Shown here piece after piece: positions 19,068-28,781 of a DNA stretch of 64,000 nucleotides. The DNA is from Blastocladiella emersonii ATCC 22665 (taxonomy: Eukaryota > Blastocladiomycota > Blastocladiomycetes > Blastocladiales > Blastocladiaceae). A model generated the notes under the pieces. That model was given only the letters and a program-made list of their open reading frames with translations. It was not told the DNA's origin and did no database searches. Within the stretch, counting starts at the first letter, position 1; the number at the start of each line of letters is the position of its first letter. The stretch is taken from positions 4,278,001 through 4,342,000 of the forward strand of contig JANHCV010000001.1 of the NCBI GenBank assembly GCA_025594325.1, given 5' to 3'. A program made the translations under genes and the position numbers.

Positions 19068-21755
19068 ATGCCCGGCATCGAGCGAGTCACCGAGGACCTC
19101 CTGCGGGTCTTCCGTGAGGTGCGCCTGAGCCCGCATTCCCAGGCCCTCCCGACCTGCCCTCACTCTCTCCCAACCGTGTAGCGAGTTCTGACGGACCTCC
19201 GCGTGACCATCACTACGACGACGCTGCACTCCGAGTCGCTGGAATGCCACCGCGCGCTCGTGGATCCGGCCCGCATCGACCCGCTCGTCGACCGCGCGCT
19301 CGGCCCGCTGCTGGTCCCGCTCGAGACCGCCTCGTACCTGTCTGTCGGCGTCAACACGCAGCACGCGCGGCTCGCCGACCTCAAGGCGGCCATTGAGGGC
19401 GCCTACACGGACGCGGACCGGCTCGAGGCAGCGCTCGCGCAGCTGCTCGTGACCACCGATTTTGCCGACTGCTCGCTCGCCGTCGAGGATGCGTCCGGGC
19501 TGACGGTCGTGTCGCGGCCCGCGCACAAATTCGTGCTGGCCGCGCGGTGCCCGTACTTCGCGACGCTGTTCGGGTCCGGGTTCGGCGACGCGGCGCTGCA
19601 GACCTTCAACCTGCCGCTCGACGTGTTTGCGAGCCCGGCGCTGTTCGAGAACGTGCTGTCGTTCATCTACCTCGGCCGCCTGCGCACGCCGCCCAAGGGC
19701 GCGCTGCAGCTGTTTGATCTGTACCGGTGCGCCAACTTCCTCGCCATGGACGCGCTCGAGGAGTTTATCGTGGCCGACCTGCGCGCCCTGCTGCACGGCC
19801 TGACGTGCCACTGCACCCAGTGCTCGGCGACGCTGCCGTCGGTCCTGCTCTTCTCGGACCGCATGGGGCTCGCGGATCTGCGCCGCGACGCCATCACCGT
19901 GTTCGCCGAGGCCCCGCTGCAGCTGTGGACGTCGCTCGACTTCGCCAACTTCCCGAAGCCCGTGCGCGACGCCGTGTTTGCGCAGTTCACGCTGCTCGCC
20001 GAGCGCGACGGCCACCACCTGCTGCACGCCCTCGTCACGCTCGACAACCTGCTGGACATGCTGCAGCGCCGCGTCTCGTCGGCCGCGTACGCGCCGCTCG
20101 TCGACGCCATGTCGAAGCTGCGCGACTCGCTCGTCCCGCAGCTCCTGCCCAACCTCCCCTTCATCCTCGGCACGCTCGACCGCCCGCCCGCCATGGACAT
20201 CCCCGCGCGCGTCCAGGCCCTGCAGAACCACCTGGTGCCCATGTTCAACTCGCGCAACATCGTCTTCCTCGCCTTCACCCTGCACACGCTGCACGACATG
20301 CGCCAGAGCAAGCTCACCGAGGCCCAGGAGAACAAGGACGCGGACGCCGACCTCAACGCCGAGGCCGTCGTGGCCGCCCTGCGCGAGCTCCAGGACGCGG
20401 CGTGCGACTGGTACGCGCGCCGGTGGATGAACATCCCGCTCGCCGCCCCGCGCGGCGTCTACCCCGGGTCCGACGCGTGGCGCGGATTCACCGAGTACAT
20501 GGCCGACCGCGCCGGCGTCTCCCTCGACGAGATGCAGGCGGCCGCCGGCGGGATGGGTAACGGATCGGCCGTCGGCCGGCCCGTGTCCGTGATCGGCGCG
20601 GGTGTCGTCGGGACCCGCCCGCGCGCGTCGGCCCAGCCGCGTGTCCGGTCCATGGTCATTGAAGGCGACACCGCCGACGTGCCCCTGTCGCGCGCCGGGA
20701 ACCGCCCGCGGACCACGGGTGCGACGGCCGCGAACCGCCGCGCCTCGGTGCTCCCCACATCCGAGTCGGCGGACGCTGCCGGCCCGTCGCGACGCGGCTC
20801 GATGCCCGTCGGCCTCGCGCTCGCGGCCGAGGGCGACATGGGGCTCGGCAGTATCCGCCGCCCGTCGCTCTCGCGCGCCGGCGGGATCGTGGTCGCCATG
20901 AACCGGCTGAGTACGGTGGGCGGTTCGCGGAACTCGGTCGTTGAGCCCGCGTCTTCGGCACCGACCGAGGACCGCCGCCCGTCGGTTGCCTCCAACTCGG
21001 GCAGTACCGGGTCCAGCACCAAATCGGGCGCCTCGTCGACGCGCTCTGCGCCCACGGTCGTCGGGTCGCGTACCTCTTCCACCACAAGCGGTGCACCCGC
21101 CGTTGTGCGGGAACGTCCGCGGTCCATGGTGGCTTCCACATCGCGCGCGCCCGTGGTGCGGCCGACGCGCGGGTCGTCGCTGCGCCAGGAGCACAACGCG
21201 GCGGCCGCGGCGGGGGTGCTGGCCGCGCCCGAGCCCATGGCGGCGTCGCTGCGGTCCTCGGCCAATGTACGTCCGCCTTCCTCGTCGCTCACGGCACCCA
21301 CCAAGTCGTCCGCGTCACGCCAGCGGTCCTCGACGGCGCCCAGCTCGAACAGCAGCAGCGGCGCGTCGACGCCGTCGCCCTCGTCGTCGCGGCCGACCAC
21401 GCCCACGCGGCTGCGCAGCCGGAGCCGCGGGCCGTCGCCCGTGGAGACCTCGCCCCCGACGACGACCGGCCGCCGCAAGTCTCTGACGGGCGGCAGCACC
21501 ACGTCGTCCTCGTCTACGTCGACTTCCAGCCTCGCCATCCGCCGCAGCGCGTCGCCCGGGCCCGCCATGGCGGCCGAGGGCGGGGACTACGACGCGCCGC
21601 CGCCGGTGCCACCTATCCCGACGGTCGCAGCCGCGGTGGCGCCCGAGCGCCGGCACGTTTTCTCCCGCGTCGTGCTCCAGCAGCAGGCGGCGGGCGGGAG
21701 TAGCAGCGGGACGCCGTCGCGGATTCCGCAGCCGCGCGCGACGACGCTCCGCTGA
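19068..21755 (+). CDS. BTB/POZ-domain protein
   Basis: Exons 19068-19118 and 19182-21755 (63-bp intron) give 874 residues. A short N-terminal helix (MPGIERVTEDLLRVFRE) leads to about 90 residues without a known motif. A BTB domain follows near residues 108-200: TTDFADCSLAVED, then PAHKFVLAARCPYFATLF, then FNLPLDVFASPALFENVLSFIYLGRL. A BACK-like helical region follows, containing a Cys pair (LTCHCTQC). The last 350 residues are Ser/Arg/Pro-rich and look disordered. BTB proteins often serve as cullin-3 adaptors. No Kelch repeats are present, so the substrate-binding part, if any, is not recognisable. The start was moved upstream of MTITTTT because exon 1 splices in frame. Confidence 0.85.
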
Positions 21756-22058
21756 GCGAAGGCATTCACCATACGGACAAGTCCGGACCCTTGTCGAGAC
21801 AGAGTGTACAGCATCATATCATCATACATTCGCGCGAACCGCTTCTGCATTCCTCCCCCTTCCTCGCATCCTAAGATGACAAGTCGGCGGCGGCGCCGAT
21901 GGCGATGGTGGCGGGCTCTGCCTCCGGGCCGGCCGACCGCACCGTTCGTTCTTCGCCGCCGAGAAGTCGACCCCTCCGCTTCGCCCCTGCCTCGCGACTC
22001 ACCGTCCCGACCCCCATCGACTCGATTCACTCCTCGCAACGCCGTCCACGCAGTCACC
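21756..22058. other. Intergenic region between BTB and CUE-Smr genes
   Basis: About 300 bp in tandem arrangement. It holds the 3' end of the BTB gene and the promoter or 5' UTR of the next; an upstream in-frame stretch lacks conserved character and I do not treat it as coding. Confidence 0.4.
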
Positions 22059-24727
22059 ATGAAGCAGTCCAAGATGCAGAAGAAGGCCTCGCGCGCCAAC
22101 CTCACCACGAAGACGGCGACGACTGCCGCCACCGCCACCTCCGTGCCGTCGCCGGCGGGTTTCCTCGACATCCGCCAGCGCGGCAGCCCCGGGCCCGCGA
22201 CCAAGGTCAAGCTGGTCGTGCACGGGCTCGAGGGCGTCGACAGCGACACCACGCACCAGGTGTGTTTGCTGCGACGAGGAGCCGCCGCCACCGTTTGCGC
22301 TAACTCTTGATCCAACCCCAGCTCCTCGCGGCGCACCCGACCGACCTCTACGCATGGGCGCACACGGCGCTCGGGTTCGACGGCGCCTTCGAGCTCATGT
22401 GCGGCGGGATGCTGCTGCGGCGCGACCCGCTCGCGCCGATGCCGCGGCCGGCCCCGCTCGGCAGCACCGCGCCGCTGTACATTGAGCTGCTGCGGTACCA
22501 CACCGAGTCGGTGCCCGCCGACGACGAGGACGGTGCCCCCGATCCCGCGGTCCTACCTGCGGGCGCCCTGCCCGCCGCGTCGGCCGTGCCCGAGGCCGAG
22601 CAGCAGTTCCGGTTCCGCATCGAGGACGGCGCCAAGCAGTACGAGGTCGTCATGGGCGTCAAGGAGGGCACGCTGCACACGCTCATCGACATGTTCGAGA
22701 CGCTCGACGGCGACCAGCTCGCCATGGCCGTGGCCGGCGCCGACTCGCTCGACCAGGCGATCGAGACGGCGCTCGCGATCCAGGCCGCCGCCGACGACCC
22801 GACCTTATCGCTCGGCGAGTTTGGCGCCGCCGATGACGCGGCCAGCGTCGCGACCGCCGAGTCGTCGTCGTCCAACTCGCGCTCCGCTACGGGCTCGTCC
22901 GTGTCGCAACAGGACCTCGACGGGTTCTACCTCGACGGCGCCAAGAGGTCCAAGAAGAATAAGAAGAACAAGACCTCTGCCTCACGGTCGCCGTTCAACC
23001 CCGGGCTCCTGATCCAGCCCGAGGTCAAGCGGCTCATGGACCTGTTCCCGGGGTTCCCCGTCGACGCGCTCGAGTCGTGCCTCGCGCACCATGGCGGCGA
23101 CCTCGACCTCGCCGCCGACTACCTCGCCGTGAACCCGCCGCGCCGCCCGTTCGGCTGCGACGGCGCCTGCATCGATATCGGGTACCCGTGCCTCGACCAC
23201 GCCGCCTACGTCCCCGACGACGTGGTCTCCGCCATCAGCGCCAAGCCTCCCGCTGCTTCGGTTGCCGTTGCTGCTTCATCGCCGCCGTCGCCCACGCGCA
23301 CACCGGCGCCGGCGTCGGCGCAGCCGCTTCGCGGCACGTACGGCCCGCCACCCTTCGCCCCGCCCCCGCCCGGCTGCGCCGGCGAGTGCCTCGACACGCG
23401 GTTCCCGTGCACCGAGCACCTCGCGCTCGTCGCCGACGACGTCTCGTTCTCCTCCCCGGGCGCCGGCGGACCCGCCTACGCCGAGCTCGCGCAGCAGCAG
23501 CAGCAGCAGCCCGCCATCTCGCCGCGCCTCGAGCTCGAATGCACCCTCGCCGCGTGCTACCCGCACATCCCGGCCGCGCGGATCCGCGCCGTGCTCGAGG
23601 CCAACGGCGGCGACCCGAACGCCGCGGTCACCGCGCTCGAGAATGAGACGGCGGGGCCCGGTAGCCGCGCCGGGTCCGCTGACTCGCTCGCCGCGTCGCC
23701 GCCCGACTGGGTGCCCGCCGCCGCGCCGTCGGTCGCGAGCACCCGCAAGCAGCGCGCCGCGTCGGTCCCGCTCCACAAGGCCGGCGGCGGGAGTAGCGGG
23801 AGTCTCCGTCGCACCGCTAGCGGCACCACGTCGCCCGTCGGCGATGATGACGACGACGAGGAGGAGCCCGAGATCGCCGTGTTCCCGCCGCCCAAGATGC
23901 ACGCGAACCCGTTCGCCCCGCTCAAGTCGGCGGCGCCCGACGGCGACGAGTTCAAGCCCGTCACGGGCAAGAGCAACGGCAAACAGAGCGGCAACGGCGC
24001 GCGGTCGCGCAAAACGACGTGGTCCAGCATCAAGATCCCGTCGCGCGACCACCGGTCGCCGGCCGCCATCAACGCGCTGACCACGACGCTGTCGCCGCTG
24101 CCGCAGCTCGACCGCGCGACCGCCGCTAGCAGCACCCCGCGCGGCGGGTCCGTCGACGAGCTCGCGCCGGGCGCCGCCATGTCGTCGCTGCGGTCGAAAT
24201 CGGACCGCGAGCTCGAGGCGGAGCTCGAGCGCTTGCACGCGCAGCGCGGCGACCGGTTCGGCGAAGCGCATTTCGCGAGCAAGGCCGGCCGGTTCACGAC
24301 GGGCAAGGGCATGCGGCTCGGCGGCCAGGTGGCCATGTACCGCGCCGAGGAGGGGCATGCCCTCACGACCCGGATCTACGACATCGAGGACGAGATCGCC
24401 CGGCGTATGGTCCGGTCGCGCCAGGCGCAGATGCCCGCGGACCGCGCAAAGTACAGCATCGATCTCCACCTGCTCACGGTGCGCCAGGCCGAGGCCGTGG
24501 TCAAGGAGGACGTCGAGCGGTGGTGGCACGAGGAGACGCGCTACGGGAACCACCTCGAGCGCGGGAGCGGAATCCACCCGCTCACGATCGTCGTGGGTAT
24601 CGGGCTGCACTCCAAGGGCGCGTCCAAGCTCGGCCCCGCCATGGTCACGCTGCTGCGCGAGATGGGGTACCGGTTCATTGACGAGTCCAAGTCGCGCGGG
24701 CAGCTGATCGTGACGGGCGTCGTGTGA
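22059..24727 (+). CDS. CUE-Smr domain protein with a duplicated Cys/His motif
   Basis: Exons 22059-22259 and 22322-24727 (62-bp intron) give 868 residues. The order is a basic N-terminus (MKQSKMQKKASR), a segment resembling a ubiquitin-like fold, and a CUE/UBA-like helix set (VKRLMDLFPGFPVDALESCL, about 301-336). Next comes a motif CDGACIDIGYPCLDH, a second copy CAGECLDTRFPCTEH about 70 residues later, and another CUE (ECTLAACYPHIPAARIRAVLE, about 470-510). A disordered stretch leads to a C-terminal Smr domain (SIDLHLLTVRQAEAVV ... HPLTIVVGIGLHSKG, about 775-868). Smr domains with DxH and GxGxHS motifs cleave nucleic acid. CUE-Smr proteins such as yeast Cue2 cut mRNA at collided ribosomes during no-go decay, so that role is the best inference. 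The paired Cys/His motif is not one I recognise. Confidence 0.85.
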
Positions 24728-24765
24728 GGGAGCGGCCAGAGCGCGTCGTCCTTGAGTGAGAGTAG

Positions 24766-24775
24766 TAATATACAC
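24766..24775. terminator. TAATATACAC element between convergent genes
   Basis: Sits in the 54-bp gap between the stop codons of the CUE-Smr and FHA genes. Candidate 3'-end element by position. Confidence 0.3.
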
Positions 24776-24781
24776 GTTTAT

Positions 24782-26116
24782 TCAAATGTTCCGCGGCCGC
24801 TTGCTCGCCGCGTCCTCATCCTCATCATCCTCCTCATCGCTCAGGAGCATCACGGGCGGCGGCGGCATATCCAAGCGCTTGGGCCGCGGGCGCAGGTGCA
24901 GCGGGAGCGGCGTCGTGTACGCGATGCCGCCGTCCTCGTCGGGTTCCGAGAAGAAGTCGGACTCGGACGACACGCCGTCGCTGTCGTCGCTCTCCTTGCC
25001 GCCGCCGCCGCGGGCGCGCCACCCGTTGCGCGTCACCTTGCCGTTGGTCGCGCCCTCGTCGTTCTCCTCGTCGGTCGAGTACCCCGGATCCGGCTCGTCC
25101 GCGTCGCCGTCGCCCTCGGACTCGCTGTCGTCGCCGTACGCGTACTCGGCGACGCGGTCCATGATGCGCACGCCGGGCTCGGGCTTGACCTTGATGTCGT
25201 TCGAGTTGCCGCGCGGGAGCGACCACCGGTGGCGGTCCGAGCCGGGGGTCGACTTCTTGGCTTTCTTCTTGAGCGGCGTCAGCGGCGTCAGCGTGGGCGG
25301 GGTCGGGGCGGGCGCGGCCGGCGTGGGTGGCGGGACGGGTTTGGATTCGCGGCGGTTGGTCAGGGACACGCGGCGGTCCTCGGCGCCCGACTTCCACGCG
25401 GCGTCGGGTTGCGACGTGGCGGCGAACGGGTTGGCGCGCGCGATGTTGGCGATGCCGTCGGTCAAGGCGCCGCTCGGCTTGCCGGGGGTCCGCGCGGGTA
25501 CGTGCGGCGGCGGCGGCGCGCGGTCGGTCCAGTCGTCGCCGTCCTCCTCGAGACTCCCGTGGCGCGGCGCGTCGTTGGAGATGGGCGGGACGTACGCGGC
25601 GGACCCGGTCGAGCTGGTGGTCGGGTTGCGCTCGAGCGCCGCGAGGTCGTCCGGGTGCAGGAGGCGGATGCGGAACTTGTGGCGCATCGTGTTGGAGGCG
25701 AGGTCCATGACGAGCGCGAGGTCGGCGATGGGCGCGTCGCGCTTCACGACCAGCATGCCGATGCGCGGGAGCAGCGGGGACCACGCGGGGCCCGACTTGG
25801 ACTTGCGCGGCTGACCCGCGGCCGCTGCAACGGACGGGTGGCGGAAGTACGACGTGTTCTGGCCGACCAGCTCGACGAGCGCGCCGTCGTCGGTCGCGCG
25901 GATCGTGACGTGCGCCCGCGACACGGTGCTGTGCTTCTTGTTGTACGCGGCGCTCTGGCGCGTCACCGCGTCGGCAAAGGTGCCCGACCGGCCCAGCGTC
26001 GCCGTCTCCCCGGCGCGCACCACGACGGGCGGCGGCAGGGTGTCGGGCGCCGCGTCCTCGACCAGCGGCTGGATCGACAGGCCCACGATGGCGCCGCGGC
26101 CGTCGTCGAGTTTCAT
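24782..26116 (-). CDS. FHA-domain nuclear protein
   Basis: Single exon, 444 residues. The N-terminal 130 residues form an FHA domain. Key positions are the phosphothreonine-binding GRS (TATLGRSGTF) and SxxH in KKHSTVSRAHVTI, followed by LVELVGQNTSYF. The remainder is low-complexity, with acidic runs and basic clusters (KKKAKKS, HLRPRPKRLD, and the terminal SKRPRNI) that suggest a nuclear location. FHA domains bind phosphorylated partners in DNA-damage, transcription or splicing pathways. No second domain is present to narrow the role. It diverges from the lipase gene. Confidence 0.8.
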   Translation of the reverse strand: MKLDDGRGAIVGLSIQPLVEDAAPDTLPPPVVVRAGETATLGRSGTFADAVTRQSAAYNKKHSTVSRAHVTIRATDDGALVELVGQNTSYFRHPSVAAAAGQPRKSKSGPAWSPLLPRIGMLVVKRDAPIADLALVMDLASNTMRHKFRIRLLHPDDLAALERNPTTSSTGSAAYVPPISNDAPRHGSLEEDGDDWTDRAPPPPHVPARTPGKPSGALTDGIANIARANPFAATSQPDAAWKSGAEDRRVSLTNRRESKPVPPPTPAAPAPTPPTLTPLTPLKKKAKKSTPGSDRHRWSLPRGNSNDIKVKPEPGVRIMDRVAEYAYGDDSESEGDGDADEPDPGYSTDEENDEGATNGKVTRNGWRARGGGGKESDDSDGVSSESDFFSEPDEDGGIAYTTPLPLHLRPRPKRLDMPPPPVMLLSDEEDDEDEDAASKRPRNI

Positions 26117-26480
26117 GGTTTCGGTGTGTTCATGGATGCATGTGGAGCGCGGAGAGCGGAGAGGGAGGATGACCGAGCAGGGGGACTCACTCTGCTCCCG
26201 GGATGGGAGAGACGCGCGGAGACAACGCGATCAGCGCGGTTCAGCGCTCACGTGCATTCATGTGAGTCACCCTTTCTGGCCGCCACGCCACAACCGCGGG
26301 CGGCGCAGTCGATCGGCGAGCGCGACGGCGTGCGCTTCCAACCCCCCGTCGCGCGACCATCATCTCCCGGCGTGCCTCGCAAGCACTCGCAACCCGACTA
26401 TGCATCCGACCCGCCGCTGCGACGGCCGCTGCTGACGCACACTCCGACTCCCTGTACCACCACCACCCTACAACTCCACC
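26117..26480. promoter_or_regulatory. Divergent intergenic region, FHA protein / lipase
   Basis: About 365 bp between divergent starts; no gene supported. Confidence 0.35.
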
Positions 26481-28015
26481 ATGTCGGGCCTGTCCCCGCT
26501 CAACCTGATCTCGCTCGTCGTGCGCGACTGGTCGGCCGCCGTCGTGACCCGCGTGCTGCCGCGCGTCGCCACGGCGCGGAGGCGAGCGGATGCCGCCGAC
26601 GCTGCCGAGATCGCTGCCGCTGCGCAAGCGCCACCAGCAACTACGACTACGACGGCCGAGGGCAACGCCATGATCTCGCCGCCCTCGGCATCTCCCGCGC
26701 TCTCGGATCTGCACCTCGCGAGCGCCGCGTGGAACCCGCACCACCCGCCGCACGATCACGCGCACCAGCACCAGCGGCAGCACGAGGAGGGCGAGCGACG
26801 CGTCGAACCCGCGCAGCCGACCTTCTCGGCGGGCGCTGCGGGGTCTGCCGGCGTCCTGTTCGCCGCCATGGCCGCGGCCACGTCGTCGGAGCCGTCGGAC
26901 GCGGCGGCGCGGTCCGTGAGCCCCGTGCAGTGCGAGGCGGCTGCCCCCGTCGCTGCGGCCCCAACGACGACGCGTGCTGCGTCGGACTCGGTCGTGGCGG
27001 CCATGGCGGCGACGCTCATCGACCCGCTGTCGCCGCTCGCGGCCGACGTGCCGCTGGTCGCATCGGACGCGCCGTACGCGATGACGCCGCCGAGCCAGTA
27101 CGCCGGGTACCGCGTCGCCGCGCACTACGAGGCGCCGCTGCACCCGATCGTGCTGTGTCACGGGCTGTTTGGGTTTGATCGCAAGGTACGCCCGCTCCCC
27201 GACCCTCACTCGCGCCAGCACTAACGCGTACCGATGAACAGGGACCGGACATGTTCCCGCAGCTGCAGGTGCACTACTGGCGCGGCATCTCGGACGCGCT
27301 GCGCGACGCGGGCGCCAAGCTGTACATTGCGCGTGTGCCGAGCGCGGGCAACGTGCACAGCCGGGCGCAGGCGCTGCGCGACTTCCTCGAGCGGAACCAG
27401 ATCCGCGACGCGAACCTGGTGGCGCACTCAATGGGCGGGCTCGACTGCCGGTACATGCTGGCCAAGCTGGGCGCGCCGCCCGGCACGCGGGTGCACTCGC
27501 TCACGACCATCTCGACGCCGCACCGCGGGTCGCCCATGATGGACTGGTTCGCCATGGTGTTTGGGGTGAGCAAGAACCTCGGGCACGAGGCGCACCACCC
27601 GGACGTGGAGGCGCTGCGCCGGTTCGACCCGTACCGGTCGCACCCGCTCGCGCGGCTCATGGCGGCGGTCGACTTCCCCGCGTACGCGAACCTCACGACG
27701 TGGTACGCGACGCACATCTTCAACCCGGCGGTGCCCGACGTCGACGGCGTGCAGTACTTTTCGTACGGCGCCAGCTACCCGATCCCGGCGTGGGCGCCGC
27801 TGCGGATTCCGTACGAGATCGTCAAGGCCAAGGAGGGCGAGAACGACGGGCTCGTCAGCCTCGACAGTGCGCGGTGGGGTACCTGGCTCGGCGTCCTCCC
27901 CGCCGACCACTGGGGCGTCCGCGGCGCGGGGCTCTCGGCACGGCTCAACCGCGACTTTGACGTGCCCGGGTTCTACCTGTCGCACGCCACCAAGCTGTCG
28001 CGGCTCGGGTTCTAG
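26481..28015 (+). CDS. Alpha/beta-hydrolase lipase (bacterial-type triacylglycerol lipase, Tgl2-like)
   Basis: Exons 26481-27185 and 27242-28015 (56-bp intron) give 492 residues. The first 210 residues are Ala/His/Ser-rich and without a recognised domain. The lipase domain starts at HPIVLCHGLFGFD, which carries the oxyanion-hole HG, and continues YWRGISDALRDAGAKLYIARVPSAG. The nucleophile elbow is LVAHSMGGLDCRYM (AHSMG), and THIFNP and PADHWGVRG carry later catalytic-triad candidates. This pattern is that of Pseudomonas-type lipases and yeast mitochondrial Tgl2, which hydrolyse acylglycerols. The long N-terminal part could hold a targeting signal, but I see no clear one. No Ca-binding loop could be confirmed. 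Confidence 0.87.
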
Positions 28016-28781
28016 CAGACGCAATATACAGCTGCCGATTTGCACCACCATGACAGTCAGTGAGCACGCGATGCGCGCGCGGGTCACAAGGTTGGCCGTG
28101 AGGGCAGTGGCTCAGCCCGTACGGGTGGCTCAGCCGTGGCGCGGGCCGCCGCCACGTCTGTTGACGGGGCCGTCGTCAGGGGCGGCCGCGGCGCCCGCGG
28201 CGCTCTTATACGCCCGGGCGCCCCCGCCCCCGCACCGTGGCTCCGTTGCATCGCGGTCGTTGAACTTCACGCGTACGTGTGTCCCTCTCGCGGCGTGAGA
28301 CGAGGCCCACCGCGCGCGATGACGCGATGCTGGCCGATGACTCGATGCCGCAGTCCCGTCGCGCGTCGCGCTGAGCCCGCGTGCAACGCTCCCACCGCGG
28401 GCCTTCCCACGCCCGCCCGCCGTTGCACGGCCGGGTCACCTGCCGAGTGCCTCCCGCGCGTCCCCACGTTGGGCTCGCAAAATTATCATGCACTGCTGGC
28501 CGGTCAGTCGCGGCAAGCGGGCGCGGGCTGTCTCCCGACTCCATTAGGCCATCGTTCATTAACCACCGTGACCGCCCCTGGTCCAGTCCCCGCTCTCCCC
28601 TGCAACGAACCGCACCGCACCGAACCCATCCGCCTGGCCGCGGATTAGTCACCGTGTATCCGTCCCCTCCCAAACCGTACGCTTCGTCAGCGGTGGTCGG
28701 GGTCGCTCGCGTTGCACCTGCTAACCTCCTCCCTCGCTCGCTCTCGTGTAGCATCCCCTAACACTACTGCCTGGCGCAACC
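28016..28781. other. Intergenic region, lipase / TCP11-like gene
   Basis: About 766 bp with no supported gene. It begins with GCAATATACAG at 28021-28031 just after the lipase stop, a candidate 3'-end element. The remainder is presumably promoter. Confidence 0.4.

Noticed and set aside
19038-21194. 718-residue minus-strand frame opposite the BTB gene
   Set aside because: Shadow of the BTB gene; no motif and extreme Arg/Gly/His composition.
24752-27178. 808-residue open frame on the plus strand
   Set aside because: It runs antisense across the FHA gene and through the lipase 5' exon; its Arg/Gly/Val-rich composition is that of a GC-rich shadow frame.
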